From NCBI GenBank assembly GCA_964635065.1, contig CAZWMK010000046.1:1-15926 (forward strand): a stretch of 15,926 bases of DNA, given 5' to 3'. This document shows positions 6,866 through 15,926 of the stretch, piece after piece. The stretch's first letter is position 1. Every line of letters begins with the position of its first letter. The DNA is from CAZWMK01 sp964635065 (GTDB lineage Bacteria; Pseudomonadota; Alphaproteobacteria; Sphingomonadales; Sphingomonadaceae). The translations under genes and the position numbers were made by a program. The notes below the pieces were generated by a model. That model made no database searches. It saw only the letters and a program-made list of their open reading frames with translations, and was not told where the DNA came from.

Positions 6866-7951
6866 ATGTACACGGATTTTTACGGACTGAGTGGCCGGCC
6901 TTTCCAGCTCACGCCTGATCCGCGTTTCTATTTCGATACGGCCACGCACCGCAAGGCGATGGCCTATCTCACCTATGGCATGGCGCAGGGCGAGGGCTTC
7001 ATCATCATCACCGGCGATGTCGGTGCGGGCAAGACCACGCTGGTCGGTCACATGATGGAGTCGATCGACAAGAAAAAACTGGTCGCGGCCAAAGTCGTCA
7101 CGACCCAGCTTGATGCCGACAATATGCTGAAAATGGTCGCCAGCGCCTTTGGCATGGCGGTCGATGGCATGGAAAAGGCGCAGATTCTGACCCGGATCGA
7201 ACATTTCCTGCGCCAGCATCACAAGGATGGCCGCCGCGTCCTTCTCATCGTCGACGAAGCGCAGAATCTGCCGATTTCCGCGCTTGAAGAGCTGCGCATG
7301 CTGTCGAATTTCCAGCAGGGCGAGCGGGCGCTGATGCAAACTTTCCTGCTTGGCCAGCCCGAATTTCGTGACAAGCTGGCGATGTCGGATGAACTCGAAC
7401 AGTTGCGTCAGCGCGTGATTGCGACACATCATCTTGAACCGATGTCAGCAGAGGAATTGCCAGGCTATGTCGAACATCGCATGGCTTTGTGCGGGTGGAA
7501 AGGCGATCCGTCCTTCACCCAGGATGCCTATGAGGCGATGTTCGATTATTCCGGCGGGGTGCCGCGACGACTGAACAATCTCGCTTCCCGCGTGCTTTTG
7601 TTCGGGGCGCTGGAAGAATGCCACGAGATCGACGCGCGCGTGGTGAATGAGGTCATCGACGATCTGCGCAAGGACAATACGCCAACGACAGGCCCGAAAC
7701 CGGTTGTCCGCATGGAACAGCCGCTGTCATCGATCGGACCCATGGCAGCCGAATATCCGCCACTGCGTTCGCCGGTCTGGAACAGCGGCGGATTGCCCGA
7801 TCCCGAACTGATGCGCCGGATCGAGGTGCTGGAACATTATGTTCGCCAGCATGACCAGACATTGAAACAGATCCTCGATCTGTTGTCGCAATGGGCCGAG
7901 GCGTCGGGACAGGATGCGGATGACAATGGAGCCGGTGTGGAGGCAGGATAA
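6866..7951 (+). CDS. ExeA/GspA-like AAA ATPase, PEP-CTERM/XrtA system-associated
   Basis: A 361-aa ATPase. The N-terminus MYTDFYGLSGRPFQLTPDPR is the usual start of the family, so the ATG at 6866 (with GAGGGA just upstream) is preferred over a GTG at 6827. Walker A is GDVGAGKTT (about 50-58) and Walker B is VLLIVDEAQNLP (about 125-136). A sensor-type segment (QTFLLGQPEF) and a C-terminal winged region (YSGGVPRRLNNLASRVL) follow. The last ~30 residues (VLEHYVRQHDQTLKQIL) form a probable coiled coil. Relatives in type II secretion energise assembly of envelope complexes, so here it may assemble the export machinery; this is inference. Its stop overlaps the next start by one base (TAATG). Confidence 0.9.
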   Translation: MYTDFYGLSGRPFQLTPDPRFYFDTATHRKAMAYLTYGMAQGEGFIIITGDVGAGKTTLVGHMMESIDKKKLVAAKVVTTQLDADNMLKMVASAFGMAVDGMEKAQILTRIEHFLRQHHKDGRRVLLIVDEAQNLPISALEELRMLSNFQQGERALMQTFLLGQPEFRDKLAMSDELEQLRQRVIATHHLEPMSAEELPGYVEHRMALCGWKGDPSFTQDAYEAMFDYSGGVPRRLNNLASRVLLFGALEECHEIDARVVNEVIDDLRKDNTPTTGPKPVVRMEQPLSSIGPMAAEYPPLRSPVWNSGGLPDPELMRRIEVLEHYVRQHDQTLKQILDLLSQWAEASGQDADDNGAGVEAG

Positions 7952-8814
7952 TGTCTGCCGAGAAATCGCCTATTATCAATGCTATGTCGGTCGACATTGA
8001 GGAATATTTTCAGGTCGGCGCCTTCGATCGCACCATTGCGCGCACGGAATGGGAAAAGTGGCCAAGCCGGGTCGTCCATAACACCGGCGCTGTCCTCGAC
8101 CTTTTTGCCGAAGCCGGCGTGAAGGCGACCTTTTTTACGCTGGGCTGGGTTGCAGAACGCCACCCGGCGCTGATCCGGCGCATTGTCGACGAGGGCCATG
8201 AACTCGCCAGTCATGGCTATGCCCATGACCGTGTCCACGGTTTTACGCCGGACAGTTTTCGCGCCGATCTGCGGCGTGCGCGGGCGCTGCTCGAAGATGC
8301 CGGCGGCGTTGCCATCAAGGGCTATCGCGCGCCGAGTTTTTCGATCAGTGCCGCGAACCGCTGGGCACTCGATGTGCTGGCAGAGGAGGGATATCTCTAT
8401 TCCTCGTCCGTCGCTCCCATTGCCCATGATCATTATGGCTGGCCCGATGCGCCGCGCTTTCGTCATCATCCGGTGCAGGGCAGTGCGATGGTGGAATTGC
8501 CGGTGACGACGGTTCACATGCTGGGCCGCAATTTCGCAGCCGGCGGTGGCGGTTTTTTCCGGCTGTTGCCGCTCGCGCTCGCGCGTTGGGCCGTGCGTCA
8601 CATCAATGAGGTGGAAGGTCGGGCGGCGATTTTCTATTTTCACCCTTGGGAGATCGACCCCGGGCAGCCGGTCGTGCCCAATGCACCGCTGAAATCCCGC
8701 CTGCGTCACTACACCAATCTCGACCGCATGGCCCATAAGCTGCGTCACATGCTTGCCGATTTTCGCTGGGATCGCATGGACCGGGTTTTCCTCAGGGACG
8801 AGGCGGCAGCATGA
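7951..8814 (+). CDS. Polysaccharide deacetylase (NodB/CE4 fold), XrtA system
   Basis: A 287-aa enzyme of the NodB homology family (TIGR03006 type). Catalytic and metal-binding motifs are complete. The aspartate motif is SVDIEEYF (D15). The metal histidines are in SHGYAHD (H88 and H92). The substrate-groove motif is GYRAPSFS (R126) and a late YFHPWEID carries H231. It should remove N- or O-acetyl groups from the nascent polysaccharide, exposing amines or hydroxyls. No signal peptide is visible at the N-terminus (MSAEKSPIINAMSVD), so action may be cytoplasmic or follow a non-classical route. GGAGG at 7939-7943 sets the ATG at 7951. The 3' end overlaps the FemAB-like gene by 4 bp (ATGA). Confidence 0.94.
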   Translation: MSAEKSPIINAMSVDIEEYFQVGAFDRTIARTEWEKWPSRVVHNTGAVLDLFAEAGVKATFFTLGWVAERHPALIRRIVDEGHELASHGYAHDRVHGFTPDSFRADLRRARALLEDAGGVAIKGYRAPSFSISAANRWALDVLAEEGYLYSSSVAPIAHDHYGWPDAPRFRHHPVQGSAMVELPVTTVHMLGRNFAAGGGGFFRLLPLALARWAVRHINEVEGRAAIFYFHPWEIDPGQPVVPNAPLKSRLRHYTNLDRMAHKLRHMLADFRWDRMDRVFLRDEAAA

Positions 8815-9890
8815 ATATGACAAGTCCGGTTTCAGCCGTCATCGAAATAGGGGGCGTCAACATCGATGATGTCCGCGCGGCCGCAGTGTTTGACGCCTAT
8901 GTCGATGCCCATCCCGATGGCACAGCCTTTCATCTGACGCGGTGGGGGCGGGCAATTGCGCGGGCCATGCGGCATCGTCCCCATTATCTGGCGGCACGAC
9001 GGGGGGATCGTCTGGTGGGGGTGCTGCCACTGATTTTCGTGCGTTCCCCCTTGTTTGGCAATGCCCTGATTTCCAATGCTTTTGCTGTACAGGGTGGACC
9101 GCTTGCCGACGATGCGGATGTGCGTGCCGCTCTGGATGACGCGGGCTGGGCGCTTGCGCAAAGGCTCGGGGTGACGGCGCTCGAATACCGCTGTCCGATG
9201 GCTGATACTGCCGGACCGGGCTGGGTTGCCAAGGAAAATGTCTATGCCGGTTTCAAACGTCCTTTGGGCGCATCCAGCGATGATAATTTGAAGGCTATCC
9301 CGCGCAAGCAGCGCGCCGAGGTACGGCGTTCGCTTGAATTCGACCTCGATGTCCGCATTGCCCGCGACGATAGCGCGCGCGCGGCGCATTTTTCGGTTTA
9401 TGCGACCAGCGTCCGCAATCTTGGCACCCCTGTCTTTTCGCCACGCCTGTTTGCCGAACTGCTGGATGCCTATGGCGAGAATGCCGATATCCTGACCGTT
9501 TCACATGCCGGTCGACCGATCGCATCCGTGCTGTCGCTTTACTATAAAGGCGTAGTGTTGCCTTATTATGGCGGCGGGACAGAGGATGCGCGCCGCTGGC
9601 GGGGCAATGATCACATGTATTGGATGCTCATGGAGCATGCGCGCGCACGTGGATGCGTCAGCTTTGATTTCGGACGTTCCAAATTTGGGACGGGGGCGTT
9701 TGCATTCAAGAAGAACTGGGGGTTTACGCCAGAGCCGCTGACCTATGGTTATCGGCTGGGCGAAGGGCGGGCGATGCCCGACATCAATCCCAATAATCCA
9801 AAATATCGCCTGATGACCCAGATGTGGCAGCGTATGCCGCTGTGGCTTGCCAACCGGGCTGGGCCACTGATCGCGCGCGGGCTGGGATAA
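8811..9890 (+). CDS. FemAB/GNAT-like acyl (aminoacyl) transferase, PEP-CTERM/XrtA system-associated
   Basis: A 359-aa protein of the FemAB-related GNAT-fold group (Acetyltransf_6 type; TIGR03019-like). Visible features are an acceptor-handling segment (IPRKQRAEVRRSLEFDLDV, about 164-182), a central VLSLYYKGVVLPYYGGG region (about 240-256) and the family end motif FDFGRSKFGTGAFAFKKNWG (about 284-303). FemAB proteins transfer amino acids from aminoacyl-tRNA onto cell-wall peptides, but the XrtA-linked branch has no proven substrate. It probably attaches an amino-acyl or acyl group to the exopolysaccharide, possibly on amines exposed by the deacetylase upstream; that is inference. The start overlaps the deacetylase stop (ATGA), indicating translational coupling. 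The protein has no signal peptide, so it is probably cytoplasmic. Confidence 0.88.
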   Translation: MNMTSPVSAVIEIGGVNIDDVRAAAVFDAYVDAHPDGTAFHLTRWGRAIARAMRHRPHYLAARRGDRLVGVLPLIFVRSPLFGNALISNAFAVQGGPLADDADVRAALDDAGWALAQRLGVTALEYRCPMADTAGPGWVAKENVYAGFKRPLGASSDDNLKAIPRKQRAEVRRSLEFDLDVRIARDDSARAAHFSVYATSVRNLGTPVFSPRLFAELLDAYGENADILTVSHAGRPIASVLSLYYKGVVLPYYGGGTEDARRWRGNDHMYWMLMEHARARGCVSFDFGRSKFGTGAFAFKKNWGFTPEPLTYGYRLGEGRAMPDINPNNPKYRLMTQMWQRMPLWLANRAGPLIARGLG

Positions 9891-9894
9891 GTAT

Positions 9895-11135
<1,241 letters not shown>

Positions 11136-11136
<1 letters not shown>

Positions 11137-12692
11137 TGTCCGCCGAAACGACAACTGCCCTGCCAGTACCCTCCACTGCCGGCTGGCGTCGTTTTGCGCT
11201 CGGCTGGCTGGCGGTGGCGGCGGCGATCCTGTTGCTTTACCGTGCCGATGCGCGCCATATTTTCACACTGTGGTGGAACACCGATACCTATGGCCATGGT
11301 CTTTTGATCCCGCCCATTCTGGGATGGCTGGTCTGGATGCGCCGGAAGGAACTGGCGGCACTGACACCCGCGCCGTGGCTGCCTGCGGCGGGACTGCTGT
11401 TTATGCTCGGCCTTCTGTGGCTGATGGGCCAACTGGCGGGGGCCGCGATCGTTCGGCATACGGCGCTTGTGCTCAGTCTGATCGTCAGCGTCCCGCTGGT
11501 GCTGGGGCTGACCGTGGCGCGCGGCCTGTTGTTTCCGCTATTCTATGCGCTGTTCATGATCCCGGCAGGGGAACAGCTGGTGCCGCTGTTGCAGGAAGTG
11601 ACAGCCGCCTTTTCGATGGCGATGCTCAATCTCATGAATGTGCCGGCCTATAATGACGGGGTTCTGATTTCGATACCGAACGGTAATTTCGAAGTGGCTG
11701 AAGCCTGCTCCGGTGTGCGCTTCCTGATTGCGATGATTGCCTTTGGCGTGCTGGTTGCGCATCTGTCGTTCAGGTCATGGACACGCCGCATCATCTTTGT
11801 TTTCGCGTCCATCGCATTGTCGATCCTTGCCAATGGCATCCGGGCCTGGGGCACCATTTACATCGCGCATCTGACCACGCCGGAATTCGCGCGCGGCGTC
11901 GACCATGTATTTTATGGCTGGATCTTTTTCGCCATTGTCATGGCGATCCTGCTGGCGGTCGGTTGGCAGTTTTTCGACCGACCTGTCGACGATCCCGCCT
12001 TTGAGCCCGAAAAGCTCCAGCCCACGCCTCCGCCTGCCTCTGCCAGCAGTGGCAGGCGGCTGGCGATCAGCCTCGCACTTGGATTTTTCGCCTTGCTTGT
12101 GATGCCGGCTTATGGCGCAACCGTCGCGAACCGTCCCGCCGACAGCCAGACCATGGCGTTGCAGCTTGCCGGGCCGGCAGGCTGGGCGATGGCGCCCTAC
12201 CAGGCCGCGCCATGGTCGCCACACTATGCAGGTGCCAGTGCAGCCCGCATGGCCAGCTTCATAGACCCTGAAACGGGCTTGGTGGTCGAATATTACATCG
12301 CAGTTTTTGACCGTCAGGCCGATGATGCCGAATTGATCGGCTATCAGCAGGGGGTTTTCGCGCCGGATTCCGACTGGTCATGGGTGCGTGACGACAAAGT
12401 GGTGCCACACGGCCGCACCATGCAACTTGCCTTGGGTGAAACCGTGCGCGAGGTGTGGCAATATCATCTGGTCAACGGCAAGCTCGAGAGTAATCCCTAC
12501 ATGATCAAGGTCGAAGGCCTGAAGGCACGCCTGTTCGGCGGTCCAACGCGCGCGGCCACGCTGATCGTCTCGGCTCAGCGTCCCGACCGGCTGGTGAGTG
12601 TGCGTCCTGTGCTTGCGCGCTTCGTGGCGGGGATTGGTCCCATCGATATGGCGATCGCCAATGCGGCTGTTGCAAGCCCTGTGACGGAGTAA
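11136..12692 (+). CDS. xrtA: Exosortase A fused to an EpsI domain
   Basis: A 518-aa inner-membrane protein. Residues ~20-290 are the exosortase domain with about eight hydrophobic spans. The catalytic residues are visible: Cys191 in EVAEACSGVRF, Arg236 in LANGIRAWG and His257 in VDHVFYGW. After a Pro/Ala/Ser-rich linker (~290-305) comes another span (about 311-330) and a periplasmic EpsI domain (DUF3485 type) to the end, including VVEYYIAVFDRQ. Exosortase A cleaves PEP-CTERM tails of secreted proteins, probably transferring them to an envelope acceptor. EpsI is required in related systems, but its chemistry is not defined. In some bacteria the two parts are separate genes. The ATG at 11136 with GGAGAG at 11124-11129 is preferred over an overlapping GTG at 11133. 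No substrate with a PEP-CTERM tail is encoded in the window. Confidence 0.95.
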
Positions 12693-12698
12693 GCGCGC

Positions 12699-14615
12699 AT
12701 GTGCGGCATTGCGGGTTATTTCGATCTCAGGGATCATCGTTCGATTCCAGAAGGGCTGTTGCGCGCGATGACCGATACGCTGGCGCATCGCGGTCCGGAT
12801 GGCAGCGATGTCTGGCGCGCCCCCGGTGTCGGGCTAGGGCATCGGCGGCTGGCGATCATCGACTTGTCGACAGGCGATCAGCCCATGCGCACTCCCGATG
12901 ATGCGCATGTCGTGGTGTTCAATGGTGAAATCTATAATTTCCAGAGCGTTCGTGCCGAACTACAGCGCCGTGGCCATCATTTTCGCACCAACAGCGATAC
13001 CGAAGTCATTCTATATGCTTGGCGGGAATATGGCGCGGACTGCGTGCGCCACTTCCGGGGCATGTTTGCCTTTGCGCTGTGGGATGCCAACAGGCGCGAA
13101 CTGTTCCTTGCGCGCGACCGGCTGGGTGTAAAGCCGCTTTATTACAGCAGCTTGCCGGATGGCTCCTTCATTTTCGGTTCCGAACTCAAGGCGCTTCTGG
13201 CATGGCCGCGTCTGCCGCGCGAAATCGATCCCGAGGCGGTCGAGGATTACATGGCCTATGGCTATGTGCCCGACCCGAAAACCATCCTGCGCCATGTCCG
13301 CAAGTTGCCGCCCGCACATACGCTTACGCTTCGGCGCGGCGGTGTGGTCGCGCCGCGTCGTTACTGGGATATTGATTTCACGACCCGGCATAATGGCAGT
13401 GTGGCGGACCTGTCGGCCGAACTGATCGAGCGCATGCGAGAAGCGGTCAGGCTGCGCCTCATCGCCGATGTGCCGCTGGGCGCTTTTTTGTCGGGTGGCG
13501 TTGATTCCAGTGCCGTTGTGGCGCTGATGGCCGGGCTCCTTGATCAGCCGGTCAACAGTTGTTCGATCGGATTTGACGTCTCTGGCTTCGATGAGACGGG
13601 ATATGCCGCCCGCATTGCCGAACGCTATGCCACCAATCACCGCACGCGGATTGTCAGCGCGGATGATTTCAGCATCGTCGACCAGCTGGTTGCGGCCTAT
13701 GACGAGCCATTCGCCGATGCTTCGGCGCTGCCGACCTATCGTGTGTGCCAGTTGGCGCGGGAAAACGTCAAAGTGGCCCTGTCGGGCGACGGGGCTGATG
13801 AGGCCATGGCAGGCTATCGCCGTCATCGCATGCATGTTGCCGAGGAACGTGTGCGGGGTTTTCTGCCTGCGGGGCTGCGCGCGGCGTTGTTTGGGCGGCT
13901 GGGCTGCATCTATCCGAAGCTCGACTGGGCGCCACGTTTTTTGCGGGCCAAGACGACATTCGAGGCGTTGGGCCGTTCGTCAGGAGAAGCCTATTTCAAC
14001 AGCGTCTCGATCCAGAGCGACCGCATCCGCCGGCAATTGTTCACCGACCAATTCCGCAGCGATACCCAAGGCTATTGGGCGGGCGCGCTTTATGTCGACA
14101 GCATGCGCGATGCGCCAGCATCCGACGCACTGGGGCAGGCCCAATATGCCGATATGCAATATTGGCTGCCCGGCGACATTCTGACCAAAAGCGATCGCGC
14201 CAGCATGGCCGTCGGGCTGGAAGCGCGAGAACCGCTGCTCGATCATGAATTGGTCGAATGGACAGCGGGCTTGCCACTCGACATGCGCGTGCGGGGCGGG
14301 CAGGGCAAGTGGCTGATGAAGCGCGCCCTTGAGCCTTATGTGCCGCACGATCTGCTGTATCGTCCGAAAATGGGCTTTGTTGTTCCGCTTTCCAACTGGT
14401 TTCGTGGTCCGCTTGCGGATCGGATCGAGGCAATGGTCAGCCAGTCCCACCTCTACGACACAGGGTGGTTCAACCGAGATTTTCTGAAGCGCGCCGTTGC
14501 ACAGCATCGTGCCGGGCGCATGGATCATGGCCGGTTATTGTGGCAGATGATGATGCTTGATCTGTCCACCTCCCGTTTGATGGACGGTCATGGAGAACGC
14601 GCGTGCGCTATCTGA
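12699..14615 (+). CDS. Glutamine amidotransferase, asparagine-synthase type, XrtA system
   Basis: A 638-aa class II amidotransferase (TIGR03108 type). The N-terminus MCGIAGYF supplies the glutaminase nucleophile Cys2. The glutaminase domain has LAHRGPDG (about 29-36), VVFNGEIYN (about 71-79) and SDTEVI (about 98-103). The synthetase domain has the ATP pyrophosphatase loop SGGVDSS (265-271), SGDGADEAMAGYRRH and LTKSDRASMA (about 496-505). All catalytic motifs are present. In sugar-polymer clusters such enzymes are thought to amidate carboxyls, for example of uronic acids; that substrate is inferred. The start is ATG at 12699, 6 bp after the exosortase stop, with GGAG at 12686-12689. The 3' end overlaps the protease gene. 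Confidence 0.94.
   Translation: MCGIAGYFDLRDHRSIPEGLLRAMTDTLAHRGPDGSDVWRAPGVGLGHRRLAIIDLSTGDQPMRTPDDAHVVVFNGEIYNFQSVRAELQRRGHHFRTNSDTEVILYAWREYGADCVRHFRGMFAFALWDANRRELFLARDRLGVKPLYYSSLPDGSFIFGSELKALLAWPRLPREIDPEAVEDYMAYGYVPDPKTILRHVRKLPPAHTLTLRRGGVVAPRRYWDIDFTTRHNGSVADLSAELIERMREAVRLRLIADVPLGAFLSGGVDSSAVVALMAGLLDQPVNSCSIGFDVSGFDETGYAARIAERYATNHRTRIVSADDFSIVDQLVAAYDEPFADASALPTYRVCQLARENVKVALSGDGADEAMAGYRRHRMHVAEERVRGFLPAGLRAALFGRLGCIYPKLDWAPRFLRAKTTFEALGRSSGEAYFNSVSIQSDRIRRQLFTDQFRSDTQGYWAGALYVDSMRDAPASDALGQAQYADMQYWLPGDILTKSDRASMAVGLEAREPLLDHELVEWTAGLPLDMRVRGGQGKWLMKRALEPYVPHDLLYRPKMGFVVPLSNWFRGPLADRIEAMVSQSHLYDTGWFNRDFLKRAVAQHRAGRMDHGRLLWQMMMLDLSTSRLMDGHGERACAI
14592..14597 (+). promoter_or_regulatory. 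Ribosome binding site GGAGAA deciding the protease start
   Basis: GGAGAA lies inside the amidotransferase gene, 5 bases before a GTG at 14603 and 17 bases before the ATG at 14615. The spacing favours the GTG. The ATG would instead form a TGATG overlap with the amidotransferase stop and depend on re-initiation. Confidence 0.45.
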
Positions 14616-15415
14616 TGTCTTGTCGTGCGCTGGCTGTCGTGCTTGGCTTGGCGATCGGCGCGGGCGTCGCGACAGCGCCGGCCCGGGCTGCTGACACTGC
14701 TGCGCAATCCGCGTCAGGGACGGGACTTGTCCACAGTATCCGGACCATACGCCGCTCTGTTGTCGGGATAACCACAGTGCAATATGGCCGTCCCCTGGCG
14801 GCCCAATTGTCGGGTACTGGTTTTGTCGTTGGCGATGGGCGCCATGTGCTGACCAATTCCCACGTCATCAAATCGACGCCACAAACCAAGCAGAACCTTT
14901 TTGTGATGGCGATGGGCGCCAATGGTCCTGATCGTCGCGCGGCGACGGTGGTTGCCAGCGATCCCGGCCGCGACCTTGCCTTGTTGCGCATTGATGGCAA
15001 ACCGCTGCCGCCGGCCCGCCTTGCGCGGGCAAGCGATATTGCGGACGAAGGCGAGAGTATTGCGATTACCGGATTTCCCATCGGTACCGCTTTCGGGCTG
15101 GTGCCAGCATCGAATGCCGGGATCATTTCGGCGGTGACACCGGCCATCGGTGCCATGCCGCACAGTTCGATGCTGACTGCAGAGATGCTCTCAAGACCGT
15201 CGGTCTTTCTTTATCAGCTGGATATGGTGGCCTTTCCCGGCAACAGCGGCAGTCCGCTCTATCGTGCCGATACAGGCGATGTCATCGGCATCGTGGTTGC
15301 AGGCATCATGAAGAAGGAACGCGAGCAAGCGCTCGCCAACCCGACATCGATCACCTATGCGCTTCCGGTTTCCTACATCCACGATCTGATCGCGCGTGCA
15401 GGTGTGACACCCTGA
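14603..15415 (+). CDS. Exported trypsin-like (S1C-type) serine protease without PDZ domain
   Basis: A 270-aa protein with an N-terminal signal peptide (about 1-29, ending PARA) and a single chymotrypsin-fold domain. The triad is visible: His87 in LTNSHVIKS, Asp124 in GRDLALL and Ser215 in FPGNSGSPLY. It lacks the PDZ domains of DegP/HtrA proteases and ends soon after the catalytic domain. It is therefore a short periplasmic or secreted endopeptidase. The gene overlaps the amidotransferase end by 13 bp (GTG start at 14603) or 1 bp (ATG at 14615), so it is part of the operon. Its role in the XrtA system is unknown. Trimming of PEP-CTERM proteins or quality control of the export machinery are possibilities only. 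Confidence 0.9.
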   Translation: MRYLMSCRALAVVLGLAIGAGVATAPARAADTAAQSASGTGLVHSIRTIRRSVVGITTVQYGRPLAAQLSGTGFVVGDGRHVLTNSHVIKSTPQTKQNLFVMAMGANGPDRRAATVVASDPGRDLALLRIDGKPLPPARLARASDIADEGESIAITGFPIGTAFGLVPASNAGIISAVTPAIGAMPHSSMLTAEMLSRPSVFLYQLDMVAFPGNSGSPLYRADTGDVIGIVVAGIMKKEREQALANPTSITYALPVSYIHDLIARAGVTP

Positions 15416-15445
15416 TCGCTTCCGAAGGGCAGGGCTGCGGCGTGT

Positions 15446-15646
15446 TTATCGGATGTGCCCCGATGTCCGGCTGGCGGTGCTTCCATTGCCCTCAAGCGCG
15501 GTCAAAGCGCTATGGTCGCCAGCCTGAAGGAAATGATAGGTCACGACAAAAGTCACGCCGAGGCAAAGCGTGAAAATGGCAATCCAGAACAGGATGGAAT
15601 TACGGGGGGCCAGGATTTTCGGTTCGGACTTGTGCTTGCTGACCAT
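15446..15646 (-). CDS. Small single-span membrane protein, function unknown
   Basis: A 66-aa frame on the minus strand, convergent with the protease and 30 bp from its stop. It has a basic N-terminus (MVSKHKSEPKILAPRNS), one strong hydrophobic stretch at about 18-41 (containing LFWIAIFTLCLGVTFVV) and a polar Ser/Gly/Thr-rich tail. The positive-inside rule predicts N-in, C-out. GGGG with a 7-nt spacer precedes the ATG at 15646. I do not recognise a family. The charge pattern and membrane span support a real gene better than the overlapping plus-strand frame at 15455-15718, which has no such structure. Confidence 0.5.
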   Translation of the reverse strand: MVSKHKSEPKILAPRNSILFWIAIFTLCLGVTFVVTYHFLQAGDHSALTALEGNGSTASRTSGHIR

Positions 15647-15702
15647 CGCATTGCCCCGGTTGGCGACTGTGAAACTGTGTCAGTCCATAACAGCAAGTTT
15701 TA

Positions 15703-15752
15703 TGCCATTTTGTCATGAAATTATAATATCCTTATAAAACATGGGTATGGCA
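15703..15752. repeat. AT-rich spacer with inverted repeat TGCCAT...ATGGCA
   Basis: TGCCAT (15703-15708) and ATGGCA (15747-15752) are perfect complements around a 38-bp AT-rich centre, far less GC-rich than the surrounding genes. It lies between the truA stop and the small membrane-protein gene. It may hold the promoter of the small gene or the end of the truA transcript. No strong GC stem with a T run was seen. Confidence 0.28.
15710..15738 (+). promoter_or_regulatory. Sigma-70-like element reading towards truA antisense
   Basis: TTGTCA (15710-15715), a 17-bp spacer and TATAAA (15733-15738) resemble a -35/-10 pair on the plus strand. No plus-strand gene follows inside the window, only the antisense of truA. 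Because the stretch is AT-rich, chance matches are likely. A transcript from here would be antisense to the truA 3' end. Confidence 0.2.
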
Positions 15753-15769
15753 GTGTGTGTGCGTAGGGT

Positions 15770-15926
15770 CTATTCCGTCACTGTAAAATCATCCGACAGT
15801 TCGCCGGGATAGCGCGCGGCCATGAAATACAAACCGTCAGGCGGCGCGTTGACGCCAAGTGCGCGGCGGTCGCGGGCGGCAAGTGCCGCGCTCAGGTCAT
15901 CGGCTGACCATTTGCCTTCTCCGACC
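15770..15926 (-). CDS. truA: tRNA pseudouridine synthase A, C-terminal part only
   Basis: The last 51 codons of a minus-strand gene, cut by the right edge, with stop TAG at 15770-15772. The translation begins VGEGKWSADDL and continues AALAARDRRALG, NAPPDGLYFMAARYP and a short acidic tail. The pattern of ALxARDR, then a Pro-rich APPxGLYxxxxxYP, is the characteristic end of TruA. TruA makes pseudouridine at positions 38-40 of the tRNA anticodon arm. This is a housekeeping gene unrelated to the exopolysaccharide cluster and marks its right border. The catalytic Asp lies outside the window. Confidence 0.85.
   Translation of the reverse strand, partial: VGEGKWSADDLSAALAARDRRALGVNAPPDGLYFMAARYPGELSDDFTVTE

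Noticed and set aside
7837..8823. A 328-codon minus-strand frame opposite the deacetylase
   Set aside because: The plus strand encodes a deacetylase with all catalytic motifs; the minus frame is low-complexity and has no recognisable features.
15455..15718. An 87-codon plus-strand frame downstream of the protease
   Set aside because: It overlaps the better-supported minus-strand membrane protein, has no clear ribosome binding site and no recognisable structure.

Overview
The window is a largely unbroken exopolysaccharide gene cluster of the exosortase A (XrtA/EpsH, PEP-CTERM sorting) type. GC-rich codon use, the fused XrtA-EpsI protein, the alphaproteobacterial-type TruA tail and the gene order suggest a member of the Sphingomonadales. 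This assignment comes from family knowledge, not from a search. No PEP-CTERM substrate protein, phage or insertion sequence, CRISPR array, tRNA or rRNA was seen.

Layout. Positions 1-1659 hold the end of an acyl-CoA ligase and a PLP-dependent decarboxylase whose GTG start overlaps the ligase stop. A 237-bp gap before the next start (1660-1896) carries nested inverted repeats, a good sigma-54-type -24/-12 element (GG-N10-GC) and a near-perfect 20-bp palindrome in the predicted leader. A long co-directional run then goes to 15415: export lipoprotein, a hairpin with a short T run (likely attenuator), Wzz-like chain-length protein, BY-type tyrosine autokinase, outer-membrane beta-barrel, ExeA-like AAA ATPase, NodB-type polysaccharide deacetylase, FemAB-like acyl/aminoacyl transferase, GT4 glycosyltransferase, exosortase A fused to EpsI, an asparagine-synthase-like amidotransferase, and an exported trypsin-like protease. 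From the chain-length gene on, neighbours overlap or lie within 16 bp, except for 40 bp before the ATPase, so one operon of about 13.6 kb is likely. Positions 15416-15926 hold two minus-strand genes: a predicted 66-aa single-span membrane protein and the 3' end of truA, separated by an AT-rich stretch.

How it works together. The chain-length protein, autokinase, export lipoprotein and beta-barrel probably form the polymerisation and export path. The glycosyltransferase builds the glycan. The deacetylase, FemAB-like protein, amidotransferase and ligase/decarboxylase pair probably modify it or make its unusual acyl or amino substituents. XrtA-EpsI processes PEP-CTERM proteins encoded elsewhere and probably ties them to the surface polymer. 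The initiating sugar transferase, flippase, polymerase and PrsK/PrsR regulators usual for such systems are not in the window and may lie outside it.
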